DNA from: Flavobacterium keumense | GTDB taxonomy: Bacteria; Bacteroidota; Bacteroidia; Flavobacteriales; Flavobacteriaceae | Direction of reading: 5' to 3' | Assembly: GCF_029866485.1 (NCBI RefSeq) | Contig: NZ_CP092332.1 | Coordinates: forward strand, 1 to 64,000 | DNA: 64,000 nucleotides | Program-made: the position numbers and the translations under genes | Shown here: one piece after another, positions 9,297 through 17,582 of the stretch | Numbering within the stretch: position 1 is the first letter of the stretch | Layout: each line of letters starts with the position of its first letter | Notes under the pieces: generated by a model | What the model saw: only the letters and a program-made list of their open reading frames with translations | Databases searched by the model: none | What the model was told of the DNA's origin: nothing

Positions 9297-9938
9297 CTAA
9301 TTTTTTAAAACTGTAGCATCCGCATCTGGTTCAATAAACGAAGTATCGTAACCTCCAAACGCTTTCATATAACTTCGTATAGAGGTACCATACGCATCTC
9401 TAAAATAACGCTCTCCATTGGATCTAAAATATCTTTTCACCGAACGAACACCACCCAAATGAGCAGCGGCTAAGATCCCTGATTCTGTAATATGAATGCC
9501 ATTAATTACAGCGCCCTCATATTTTTCAATTTCATTACGCAACAACCATTTGTTTTTTGCCAATAATGCCAAAAAGGCTTTCTCTTGTAAATCTGGATTT
9601 CTCAAAAAAGAAGTAGTATTGTACACTCCAATAGTTCGTAAGGTTTCAGGTCCAAATTGGTATTTACCTAAATAACCTAACGAATTGATTTTTCTGTATT
9701 TTCCTTGCGATTCTTTGAAGGCAATTGCTTCTTTATAACCAATAAAGAAATTTCCAGTAAAAGGAATATTCAATTTTGCGTAATCTTCTTGTTTTTGAGA
9801 AGGAAATAAATAGTCGGATTCATCTGTTCCGTCAGTTAGAAACCAAGGATTGGAATCTAAATTAAAAGGCTTAAAACCTGAACTTAAAAAAGCAATAATT
9901 AGTAGTAAAGTGGAATAAAAATGCCATTTCTTTATCAT
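9297..9938 (-). CDS. Lysozyme-like (SLT-type) peptidoglycan hydrolase candidate
   Basis: A protein of 213 residues with an N-terminal signal peptide or anchor (FYSTLLLIIAFLSSGF). The central part has the transglycosylase-like core AIAFKESQGKYRKINSLGYLGKYQFGPETL. In SLT/lysozyme folds the Glu of KES would be the catalytic acid and GKYQFG the following conserved loop. A later AAAHLGG motif matches the third SLT motif. It probably acts on peptidoglycan in the periplasm. The gene is monocistronic and convergent with the secreted protein gene. Activity is inferred only from these motifs. Confidence 0.78.
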   Translation of the reverse strand: MIKKWHFYSTLLLIIAFLSSGFKPFNLDSNPWFLTDGTDESDYLFPSQKQEDYAKLNIPFTGNFFIGYKEAIAFKESQGKYRKINSLGYLGKYQFGPETLRTIGVYNTTSFLRNPDLQEKAFLALLAKNKWLLRNEIEKYEGAVINGIHITESGILAAAHLGGVRSVKRYFRSNGERYFRDAYGTSIRSYMKAFGGYDTSFIEPDADATVLKN

Positions 9939-10125
9939 AAATTGTTTTTCTTCTAAACACTGTCACTATTAGAAATTTCTACAATGCAAATATACAACAA
10001 AAAATACAATGCTTAAAATCAGCATGTTAAAGTTTTCTAAAAACAACTTTTTAACTTTTTAGAAATAGTGGCAAACCTAGTATTCAAACGTTAGCGCTGG
10101 ATTTTGATAATTCGAATAAAATCAT

Positions 10126-10148
10126 AAAAAAAGAGCTTAAAAAAGCTC
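10126..10148 (-). terminator. Second terminator downstream of mltG
   Basis: On the - strand GAGCTTTTTTAAGCTC is followed by TTTTTTTAT. It lies about 70 bases past the mltG stop, behind a first terminator. Confidence 0.65.
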
Positions 10149-10181
10149 ATTATTGACAATTGTTTGATCGATTTAGCGACT

Positions 10182-10211
10182 AAAAAAAGACGAAAACAAC
10201 TAATTTTCGCC
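10182..10211 (-). terminator. Terminator immediately after mltG
   Basis: On the - strand GGCGAAAA and TTTTCGTC pair (one G-U) around a 7-base loop, followed by seven T. It begins about 9 bases after the mltG stop. Confidence 0.7.
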
Positions 10212-10219
10212 CTTTTAAA

Positions 10220-11260
10220 CTATCTTTTTACACCTTGACTATTCATCCAATTGTAATATTTTTTAGCATTTTGCTCATGTTCTGCTTGTGTGACTGCAAA
10301 ATCGTGGTACCCAAAACGATCTACACTCGCGCAGAAATAAATATAATTATGTTTCTCCGGATTCAATACTGCTTCAATTGCAGTAATATCAGGCATCGCA
10401 ATTGGGCCCGGTGGAAGTCCTGCAACAGCATAAGTATTATAAGGAGAGTTAACTTGTAAATCTTTGTTTAAAACTCTTTTAATTACTTGAGTAAAATCAT
10501 TTGATTTCTTTTTTACGGCATAAATTACGGTTGGATCTGCTTGCAATAAAATACCTTTATGTAAACGATTTAAATATACCCCTGCAATTCTAGGTCTTTC
10601 ATCTTTTTTCACAGATTCTTTATGCACTATCGAAGCTAAAATTGTTGCCTCAATTGGTGTTAAACCTTGTGCTTTAGCTTTGGCAACTCGCTCTTCATTC
10701 CAAAAAATACGGTATTCTTTAATCATTTTATCACGAAACTTGATAGCTGTTGTATTCCAATACAATTCGTAGGTATTAGGAATAAACATCGTCAGCACAT
10801 TTTCTTCATCAAATCCATTTTCCTTTAAAAAAGTGGAATCTTTAATAGCCTTTAATAAGGAAATACTATCTGCTTCTATTTCAGAACCAATTCTTCCAGC
10901 AAAATCTTCTAATCGTTCTTGGTTGTTGAATGATAATTTTACTTCATTATTGATTCGTAAGGCGTTAATCAGTTCATTACTATTCATTCCTTTTTTGAAT
11001 AAGAATTTACCTGGCTTCACATTGTTAGGGTATTTCTTTTTATTCGCCACCGCATCAAATCGATCCATGTCTTCAACATACGGAGCTACTATTTTTTTAA
11101 CTGCTTCATAATCCGAACCTGTTGGAACGTAAACATATACCTCATTTTCTTCAAATTTAGTATTGTCCGAAAATATTTGACGCACTAATATAAGTCCGTA
11201 AATCATTAGGATTGAAATAACAACAATACTAACTGTAGTGATGATTTTTTTTATATTCAA
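10220..11260 (-). CDS. mltG: Endolytic transglycosylase MltG
   Basis: Membrane-anchored lytic transglycosylase that cuts nascent glycan strands and so sets glycan length. The 346-residue protein has one N-terminal transmembrane helix (VSIVVISILMIYGLILV, about 11-27). A LysM-like region follows, then the YceG/MltG catalytic core ATILASIVHKESVKKDERPRIAGVYLNRL, whose Glu in HKES is the expected catalytic residue. LQADPTVIYA and NSPYNTY are further family motifs. The start codon seems to be TTG at 11260; the first in-frame ATG would fall inside the transmembrane helix. It is the last gene of the dapF-GNAT-mltG operon, 12 bases after the previous stop. Confidence 0.94.
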   Translation of the reverse strand: MNIKKIITTVSIVVISILMIYGLILVRQIFSDNTKFEENEVYVYVPTGSDYEAVKKIVAPYVEDMDRFDAVANKKKYPNNVKPGKFLFKKGMNSNELINALRINNEVKLSFNNQERLEDFAGRIGSEIEADSISLLKAIKDSTFLKENGFDEENVLTMFIPNTYELYWNTTAIKFRDKMIKEYRIFWNEERVAKAKAQGLTPIEATILASIVHKESVKKDERPRIAGVYLNRLHKGILLQADPTVIYAVKKKSNDFTQVIKRVLNKDLQVNSPYNTYAVAGLPPGPIAMPDITAIEAVLNPEKHNYIYFCASVDRFGYHDFAVTQAEHEQNAKKYYNWMNSQGVKR

Positions 11261-11272
11261 AATTGTATTTTT

Positions 11273-11806
11273 TTAAAATGAATGATTAACTAATTGATAT
11301 AGAGCTTCGTCTTTAAAGATTCCGTTAACTAACGTCCAATCTTTTTTAACGCCTATTTTTTCAAATCCAAATTTAGTAAAAAGTGCTATACTGGCCGTAT
11401 TTTCTGTTGCAATATTTGCATACAATTGATGTAAATTCAAATTGTAAAAAGCATATTGAATTAGCAATTCTAATGCTTCTGAACCGATATTTTGTTTTCT
11501 ATTCTCGATGGATTGAATTACAATCCCAATTCCAGCTCTCCTATTTTGAGGATCGAAGTCAAACAAATCAATCAACCCCAAGGCAGGAAAATCTTCGTCT
11601 TGACAAATAGCCAATCGCAATTGTTTGGCCTCATAAATATCCTGATGGGCATTTTCCAAATACTGTTTCACTAAAAACCGACTGTAAGGCGTTTGTGTAT
11701 TACTCACTTCCCAAATATTTTGGTCATTTTCCATCGCATAGACAAACTCCAAATCATTGGGTTCCAATGCGCGCAGATAAATAGTTTTGCCTGTAAGGGT
11801 TATCAT
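11273..11806 (-). CDS. GNAT-family N-acetyltransferase (RimJ/RimL type)
   Basis: A protein of 177 residues with the acetyltransferase_3 pattern. The N-terminal strand TIYLRALEPNDLEFVYAMEND is followed by the acetyl-CoA pocket segment RRAGIGIVI, then ENRKQNIGSEALELLIQYAF and LYANIATENTASIALFTKFGFEKIG. The substrate is unknown; relatives acetylate ribosomal-protein N-termini, amino acids or antibiotics. It lies 9 bases after dapF and 12 before mltG, so it is clearly part of a cell-wall transcript, but a wall-related role is only a guess. Confidence 0.88.
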   Translation of the reverse strand: MITLTGKTIYLRALEPNDLEFVYAMENDQNIWEVSNTQTPYSRFLVKQYLENAHQDIYEAKQLRLAICQDEDFPALGLIDLFDFDPQNRRAGIGIVIQSIENRKQNIGSEALELLIQYAFYNLNLHQLYANIATENTASIALFTKFGFEKIGVKKDWTLVNGIFKDEALYQLVNHSF

Positions 11807-11815
11807 TTGCTAGAT

Positions 11816-12598
11816 TTATATCTCAATTGTTCCTTTAAAAACAAATTCGGCAGGCCCTTTCAAAAACACATTAGTGTATTTTCCATCTTTTTTATCAAAA
11901 GAAACGGCTAATTTTCCGCCTTCAACATTCAAATTAATAGCGTTCAAATCCGTTTGACCCGTAGCATTCATTGCAATCGCTACCGCAGTAGCACCTGTAC
12001 CACAAGCTAGAGTTTCATCCTCTACCCCTCTTTCATAAGTTCGTAAAGAAAAAGTAGTATCGTCTATTTTTTTTACAAAATTAATATTACTTCCTTGTTG
12101 TCCATACAAAGCGCCATAACGAATAGCAGCTCCGTTCTCTTTTACATTATAATGTTCTAAATCCTCAACTAATTGCACATGATGTGGGGAACCGGTATTC
12201 AAAAAAGAATATTCTGCTGTGTTTTTAATTTCAGTAACATCAATCATTTGCAAAGAAACAATACCATCAGCAGCCACTGTAGCATAATGCAAGCCATCAG
12301 TAGCAATAAAAGTAGTTTCGTCTTGGATAACATTTAATTTTTTGGCGAAAGCCACCAAACAACGTCCTCCGTTACCACACATCGAACTCAAATTACCATC
12401 CGAGTTGTAATACACCATTCTGAAATCAGTATCTGTATTGCTATCCAGTAAAATCAGTCCATCTGCTCCAATCCCAAAACGACGGTCGCATAAATGAGCT
12501 ACTAATTGCGTGTTTTCTTTAGGAAAAGTATTCGAACGATTATCAATCATTACAAAATCATTTCCAGTACCTTGGTATTTATAAAACTCTAGTTGCAT
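11816..12598 (-). CDS. dapF: Diaminopimelate epimerase
   Basis: Converts LL- to meso-diaminopimelate, the lysine precursor and peptidoglycan cross-linking residue. The 260-residue protein carries the two catalytic cysteines in their usual settings: Cys74 in MCGNGGRC and Cys199 in ACGTGA. YQGTGNDFV at the N-terminus and NTGSPH near residue 138 are also diagnostic. It is the first gene of the dapF-GNAT-mltG operon. A TACTTTTG box lies 20 bases upstream of the ATG. Confidence 0.96.
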   Translation of the reverse strand: MQLEFYKYQGTGNDFVMIDNRSNTFPKENTQLVAHLCDRRFGIGADGLILLDSNTDTDFRMVYYNSDGNLSSMCGNGGRCLVAFAKKLNVIQDETTFIATDGLHYATVAADGIVSLQMIDVTEIKNTAEYSFLNTGSPHHVQLVEDLEHYNVKENGAAIRYGALYGQQGSNINFVKKIDDTTFSLRTYERGVEDETLACGTGATAVAIAMNATGQTDLNAINLNVEGGKLAVSFDKKDGKYTNVFLKGPAEFVFKGTIEI

Positions 12599-12617
12599 TT
12601 TCAGTAATTGTAAAACA

Positions 12618-12625
12618 CAAAAGTA
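12618..12625 (-). promoter_or_regulatory. -7 box (TACTTTTG) for the dapF operon
   Basis: Matches the Bacteroidota -7 consensus TAnnTTTG on the - strand, 20 bases before the dapF ATG. No convincing -33 TTG is seen at standard spacing. Confidence 0.5.
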
Positions 12626-12733
12626 CGAACTATTAATGAAATGTTAATCATTGTTAAAGAGCGTTAAACTGTTTTTTGTAAAACAATTTCTATTTTAAAT
12701 TTACCATCAATAATTTAAAACCGAAAAAACATT

Positions 12734-14134
12734 ATGAATCGCTTTTCAAATTTATTTTTAGTTTCTTTATTAAGTGGAGCAGTAACGCTAGGGACTTACA
12801 AATTATTATTTGACCAAAATGGTTTTTTATCAAAAAACAATGATGGATTAGTCACTGTTGCTCCCGATTATTATGGTAAACGAACTGGTTTTTCTCCTGA
12901 AAATGTCGATTTTACAGAAGCCGCCGAAAAGACAATTCATACCGTAGTTCACGTAAAAAATGTTTCTCGAAGAACCATTTCAAATCCTATTCTTGAATTC
13001 TTTTATGGCTATGGAGGCAGTCAACAACAAGAACAAATCGGTACCGGGTCAGGGGTCATCATCTCCGAAGATGGTTATATTGTAACTAATAACCACGTGA
13101 TTAAAGACGCTACCGAAATCGAAATCACATTAAACAATAAAAAATCATACAAAGCCAAACTCATTGGTACCGATTCCAAAATGGATATAGCCTTACTAAA
13201 AATCAATGCCGATGAAAAATTACCCTATACAGCTTTTGCTAATTCTGATTCAGTAAAAATTGGGGAATGGGTTTTGGCAGTTGGAAATCCCTATAATTTA
13301 ACTTCAACGGTAACTGCTGGAATTGTATCTGCCAAAGCACGAAATCTAGACACCAGCGGTATTCAATCTTTTATTCAAACCGATGCTGCTGTCAATCCAG
13401 GAAATAGCGGTGGTGCCTTAGTGAATACTCGTGGAGAATTAATTGGTATTAACACCATGATTAGCTCTCCAACCGGAAGTTATACTGGTTATTCATTTGC
13501 AGTTCCTTCCAATATAGCTCGAAAAATAATTGAGGACATTATGGAATATGGTAATGTGCAACGTGGCATCCTTGGAGTGGAAGGAGGCGAATTAAATTCA
13601 AAATCGTCTAAAGAATTAGGCGTTTCTCAAACCGAAGGCTTCTACGTTAGTCGAGTAACCAAACGATCTGGGGCTGAAAAAGCAGGACTTCAAAAAGGAG
13701 ATATTATAATCAAACTCGATAATCAATCTGTTTCAACTTTTGCTGATTTATCTGGTTATATCAATACTAAACGACCTAATGATAAAGTAGTTGTAACTAT
13801 TATCCGAGATGGAAAAAATAAAGTTGTTCCTGTTACACTTAGCAAAAATGAATATTTCAATACAGAATTCAAAGGATTAGAATTAGAAAATATTGATGCT
13901 AATGACAAGAAGCGATTCCGTTTGAATTATGGTGTTAAAATCAAAGCAATTACTAACGAGAATTTGAAACAATACGAAACGGAGCTTTTAGGGAATATCA
14001 TTTTAAGTATTGACAATGTAAAAGCAACCGATATTGAAACTGTTTCTAAATTATTGAATAACAAAGAAGAAAATCAAAGTATTCGAATTGAAATGATCAA
14101 TCATAATGGAGAAATTTTTAGAATAATTATTTAA
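12734..14134 (+). CDS. DegP/HtrA-family periplasmic serine protease
   Basis: Periplasmic protease/chaperone for misfolded envelope proteins, 466 residues. The N-terminus is a signal sequence or anchor (LFLVSLLSGAVTLGTYKLL). The trypsin-like domain has the full triad: His121 (TNNHVIKD), Asp151 (MDIALLK) and Ser225 (NPGNSGGAL). A first PDZ domain covers about 275-370 (GFYVSRVTKRSGAEKAGLQKGDII) and a second, less regular one covers the C-terminal 80 residues. Two PDZ domains fit DegP/DegQ rather than DegS. It is divergent from dapF and convergent with the Lrp gene, with which it shares a terminator. Confidence 0.94.
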   Translation: MNRFSNLFLVSLLSGAVTLGTYKLLFDQNGFLSKNNDGLVTVAPDYYGKRTGFSPENVDFTEAAEKTIHTVVHVKNVSRRTISNPILEFFYGYGGSQQQEQIGTGSGVIISEDGYIVTNNHVIKDATEIEITLNNKKSYKAKLIGTDSKMDIALLKINADEKLPYTAFANSDSVKIGEWVLAVGNPYNLTSTVTAGIVSAKARNLDTSGIQSFIQTDAAVNPGNSGGALVNTRGELIGINTMISSPTGSYTGYSFAVPSNIARKIIEDIMEYGNVQRGILGVEGGELNSKSSKELGVSQTEGFYVSRVTKRSGAEKAGLQKGDIIIKLDNQSVSTFADLSGYINTKRPNDKVVVTIIRDGKNKVVPVTLSKNEYFNTEFKGLELENIDANDKKRFRLNYGVKIKAITNENLKQYETELLGNIILSIDNVKATDIETVSKLLNNKEENQSIRIEMINHNGEIFRIII

Positions 14135-14154
14135 TTCAACTCAATTTTAGAATG

Positions 14155-14183
14155 AAAGTCGTCTTGAATATCAAGACGACTTT
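14155..14183 (+). terminator. Shared terminator between the HtrA and Lrp genes
   Basis: AAAGTCGTCTTGA (14155-14167) / TCAAGACGACTTT (14171-14183), then T. Symmetrical, so it can serve both convergent genes. The AAAGTCGTCTTG arm reappears in the terminator after ald. Confidence 0.87.
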
Positions 14184-14184
14184 T

Positions 14185-14646
14185 TTATTTAATGGGCAAC
14201 ACAGTAGTGGTTTTCACCGCTGCAATACTAAAAAAACTATTTATCAACGAAACTTCAGGTAAAACGGATAATTTCTGTTGGTGAAAATGATGGTAACTAT
14301 CCATATCGGGTAATACTACTTTGAGTAAATAATCAAAATTTCCTGAAACAAAATTACACTCTACCACTTCGGGCATATTTAGAATCGAGGCATTAAATCC
14401 TTCAGACACATCATGCGTTTGCTTTACCAAAGTAACCTGACAATATACTGTAAGATGCATTCCTAGTTTCTTTTTATTTAAAATAGAAACATACTTTTCA
14501 ATAATTCCTTCTTTTTCCAAACGTTTTACTCTATCATGAACGGGTGTCAATGATAAATTAATCTTATTTGAAATATCTTTAAGCGTCAAATGAGCATCTT
14601 CTTGTAGTAAACGAAGAATTTTTTTATCAATAGCATCAATAGTCAT
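14185..14646 (-). CDS. Lrp/AsnC-family transcriptional regulator, probable regulator of ald
   Basis: A protein of 153 residues. The N-terminal winged helix-turn-helix opens MTIDAIDKKILRLLQEDAHLTLKDISNKINLSLTPVHDRVKRLE. A C-terminal RAM/AsnC ligand-binding domain follows (VVECNFVSGNFDYLLKVVLPDMDSYHHF), which in this family binds amino acids and mediates assembly. It is divergent from alanine dehydrogenase across 208 AT-rich bases. That arrangement, known from Lrp-type AldR/ald pairs, suggests alanine-responsive control. The actual ligand is inferred from the neighbour only. Confidence 0.92.
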   Translation of the reverse strand: MTIDAIDKKILRLLQEDAHLTLKDISNKINLSLTPVHDRVKRLEKEGIIEKYVSILNKKKLGMHLTVYCQVTLVKQTHDVSEGFNASILNMPEVVECNFVSGNFDYLLKVVLPDMDSYHHFHQQKLSVLPEVSLINSFFSIAAVKTTTVLPIK

Positions 14647-14809
14647 CGTAATAGTCGAAATTAATTAAATTAAAAATGAATTAAGCGATTATTTTTCTTT
14701 TACTCTTCAAAAAATGGAACCTGAAAAGAAATAAATAATTTAAAAATACAAAATAAAAGAAATAATTACTTAATTAAACATATTATTACAATAATTTTTT
14801 CTTTATACA

Positions 14810-14817
14810 TACATTTG
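14810..14817 (+). promoter_or_regulatory. -7 box (TACATTTG) for ald
   Basis: TAnnTTTG match 37 bases before the ald ATG, inside the lrp-ald divergent region. No -33 TTG is visible at the usual distance, which would fit an activator-dependent promoter. Confidence 0.5.
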
Positions 14818-14854
14818 TTACTGCATTTTAAATCTAACTTTAAAACTACAATTT

Positions 14855-15967
14855 ATGATAATAGGTGTTCCAAAAGAAATTAAAAATAACGAGAACCGAG
14901 TAGCCCTAACTCCTGCAGGAGTGGCTGAATTCAAGAAACACGGACACGTAATTTATATTCAAGCTAGTGCAGGAGAAAACAGCGGTTTTAGTGATAGCGC
15001 CTATGCCAATGCTGGAGCGGTAATTTTACCCACAATTGAAGCGGTTTACGAAATAGCCGAAATGATTATTAAAGTGAAAGAGCCTATTGCATCTGAATAT
15101 GCTTTGATTAGAAAAAACCAATTGGTATTTACCTATTTCCACTTCGCTTCTTCAGAAGCATTAACCAAAGCCATGATAGAACGCGATGCGATTTGTTTGG
15201 CATACGAAACTGTAGAAAAAATAGACCGCAGTCTGCCTTTACTAGTACCTATGTCGGAAGTAGCAGGAAGAATGTCGATCCAAGAAGGTGCTAAATATCT
15301 TGAAAAACCAATGCAAGGAAAAGGGATTTTATTGGGCGGTGTTCCAGGAGTTAACCCTGCTAAAGTGGTAGTTTTAGGCGGAGGAATTGTAGGAACACAA
15401 GCGGCAAAAATGGCAGCAGGTTTTGGTGCCAAGGTAACGATTATGGATGTAAGTTTAGCACGTTTGCGTTATTTATCTGATATTATGCCAGCAAATGTAA
15501 CTACCCTAATGTCTAATCATTACAACATTTGTGAAGCGATTGCTGATGCCGATTTAGTCATTGGAGCCGTTTTAATTCCAGGAGCTAAAGCACCTCATCT
15601 AATTACAAAAGAGATGCTACAGTTAATGAGTCCAGGAACAGTTGTAGTTGACGTAGCGGTAGATCAAGGTGGTTGCATTGAAACCTGTACACCAACTACA
15701 CACGAAAATCCAACTTTCATTATTGACGGAATTGTTCATTATTGCGTAGCCAATATGCCGGGAGCTGTGCCTTATACTTCTACTTTGGCTTTGACCAATG
15801 CTACTTTACCTTATGCGCTACAATTAGCTAACAAAGGTTGGAAAAAAGCTTGCAATGAAAACGAAGAATTGAAAAAAGGATTAAACATTGCCAATGGTAA
15901 GATTGTTTACAAAGGAGTTGCCGAAGCTTGGGGATTGCCTTTTGAAGAAGTAGCCTCAATTTTATAA
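14855..15967 (+). CDS. ald: Alanine dehydrogenase
   Basis: NAD-dependent interconversion of L-alanine and pyruvate plus ammonia. The 370-residue protein has normal length. The N-terminus MIIGVPKEIKNNENRVALTP, the pyruvate-binding Lys in IIKVKEP (about 73-77), the catalytic His in FTYFHFA (about 96), the nucleotide motif GGGIVGTQAA (about 174-183) and MPGAVPYTST near 300 are all typical. It is divergently paired with an Lrp-family regulator. An APC amino-acid permease is convergent on the other side, so the block may serve amino-acid use as carbon and nitrogen source. Confidence 0.96.
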   Translation: MIIGVPKEIKNNENRVALTPAGVAEFKKHGHVIYIQASAGENSGFSDSAYANAGAVILPTIEAVYEIAEMIIKVKEPIASEYALIRKNQLVFTYFHFASSEALTKAMIERDAICLAYETVEKIDRSLPLLVPMSEVAGRMSIQEGAKYLEKPMQGKGILLGGVPGVNPAKVVVLGGGIVGTQAAKMAAGFGAKVTIMDVSLARLRYLSDIMPANVTTLMSNHYNICEAIADADLVIGAVLIPGAKAPHLITKEMLQLMSPGTVVVDVAVDQGGCIETCTPTTHENPTFIIDGIVHYCVANMPGAVPYTSTLALTNATLPYALQLANKGWKKACNENEELKKGLNIANGKIVYKGVAEAWGLPFEEVASIL

Positions 15968-15990
15968 ATTTTATTTTCCCCACATCATAA

Positions 15991-16026
15991 AAAAGTCGTC
16001 TTGATAATAATACCAAGACGACTTTT
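15991..16026 (+). terminator. Terminator between ald and the APC permease
   Basis: AAAAGTCGTCTTG (15991-16003) / CAAGACGACTTTT (16014-16026). It can act for both convergent genes. Confidence 0.85.
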
Positions 16027-16042
16027 ACCTTTAATAACCTAA

Positions 16043-17452
16043 TTATTCTTGAGGTTTTGTCGCATAGTAAATCGGTATCCCTGTCAGCATAATTAAAACT
16101 CCCCAGCCACAGGTTGAAAATTTAGTGATTAATAAAGACACACATATAGCAGAAGCTATTATTATATATATCAACGGAAGAATTGGATAGCCAAAAGCTT
16201 TATAAGGTCTTTCTATTTCAGGCATTTTTTTACGCAGAATAAAAATTCCACAAATTGTTAGAATATAAAATATCAAAACAATAATCATTACAAAATCTAA
16301 CAAATCACCATATTTACCTGTCAAGCATAGAAGCGAAGCCCAAATACATTGTACCCATAGCGCCCATTCAGGTACACTTGCCGAATTCAAATTAGCGGCT
16401 TTTTTCAAGAACAAACCGTCTTTAGCCATGGTATAATATACCCTTGCTCCTGCCATAATCAATCCATTATTACAGGCAAATGTCGAAATCATAATCATTA
16501 CAGCAATAATGATTGTACCTATATCTCCAAAAGTATATTGAGAAGCCACTACGGCTACCCTATCCGATTTGGCGGTTGCAATTTCATCAAGTGGAATTAC
16601 CGCTAAGTACATTAAATTTGTTAATACATAAATAATTGTAACTATAAAAGTTCCCAGAAACAAACTCAAACCTACATTACGTTTTGGATTTTTAATTTCT
16701 CCAGCAATAAAAGTAACTCCAACCCAAGCATCGCTTGAGAACAACGATCCTACCATAGCCGCAGAAATCCCTGTCAGCAAAGCAGTTCCTCCAATAGGCA
16801 ACCACGAACTTGTGTCTGTATTAAACGAACGGGTATTCCATGTATCTGACCAATTGGCATTCCAAATCTCGGCTTTAGCAGCCAATAAAAACCCAAAAAT
16901 AATCAACCCAAATAACGATACAATCTTTATTATAGTCAAAACGGTTTGTAATATTTTACTATTCTTTACTCCTCGACTATTTATGTAAGTAAGTAATACA
17001 ATCGTGATAATTGAAACGATTTGAGCTGCGTTTAATTTAAAAGTGCCTAACTCATATAGAATATTTTCATCGCTTAGCGAAGGAATTAAATACGCAGCGA
17101 ATTTTGAAAAACCAACCCCTACAGCAGCAATTGTACCTGTTTGAATAACCGCAAAGAAACTCCAACCATACAAAAAGGCAATCAGTTTGTTATAAGCTTC
17201 TTTCAAATAGACATATTGCCCACCTGCATTTGGAAACATGGCGCTCAACTCTCCATAACTCACTGCGGCAATCATGGTGATTATTCCTGAGATTAACCAA
17301 ATCAAAGTCAACCATCCCGCTGACCCTACTTGTCTAGCAATATCAGCACTTACAATGAATATTCCAGAGCCAATCATAGATCCCACTACTAGCATTGTGC
17401 CGTCTAACAATCCTAATTCTCGTTTAAAATCTCCTGGTCGATTTTCTTCCAT
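16043..17452 (-). CDS. APC-superfamily amino-acid permease
   Basis: Inner-membrane amino-acid transporter of 469 residues with about 12 hydrophobic helices. The first helix contains the APC signature GTMLVVGSMIGSGIF. I start it at ATG 17452 (MEENRPGDFKREL). The frame stays open for 83 more codons upstream, but these run across a terminator hairpin and into the end of the LysM gene, and their translation looks random. It resembles LAT/serine-threonine exchanger-like members (AYNKLIAFLYGWSFF; SGVFF-type loops). The substrate cannot be told. It is convergent with ald. Confidence 0.9.
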   Translation of the reverse strand: MEENRPGDFKRELGLLDGTMLVVGSMIGSGIFIVSADIARQVGSAGWLTLIWLISGIITMIAAVSYGELSAMFPNAGGQYVYLKEAYNKLIAFLYGWSFFAVIQTGTIAAVGVGFSKFAAYLIPSLSDENILYELGTFKLNAAQIVSIITIVLLTYINSRGVKNSKILQTVLTIIKIVSLFGLIIFGFLLAAKAEIWNANWSDTWNTRSFNTDTSSWLPIGGTALLTGISAAMVGSLFSSDAWVGVTFIAGEIKNPKRNVGLSLFLGTFIVTIIYVLTNLMYLAVIPLDEIATAKSDRVAVVASQYTFGDIGTIIIAVMIMISTFACNNGLIMAGARVYYTMAKDGLFLKKAANLNSASVPEWALWVQCIWASLLCLTGKYGDLLDFVMIIVLIFYILTICGIFILRKKMPEIERPYKAFGYPILPLIYIIIASAICVSLLITKFSTCGWGVLIMLTGIPIYYATKPQE

Positions 17453-17548
17453 AATTATTGGTTTTAGTTTTTGGTTGGTTAAAGATATACTTTTTTTTAA
17501 AACCGAGTTTTTCAAAGTAAAAGAAATAAACAATACCCTATTTAAAAC

Positions 17549-17576
17549 AAAAAACTCCTCAAATGAGGAGTTTTTT
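17549..17576 (-). terminator. Terminator after the LysM-NlpC gene
   Basis: CTCCTC (17555-17560) AAAT GAGGAG (17565-17570), flanked by A6 and T6. It begins 7 bases after the - strand stop. Confidence 0.88.
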
Positions 17577-17582
17577 GTTTTC

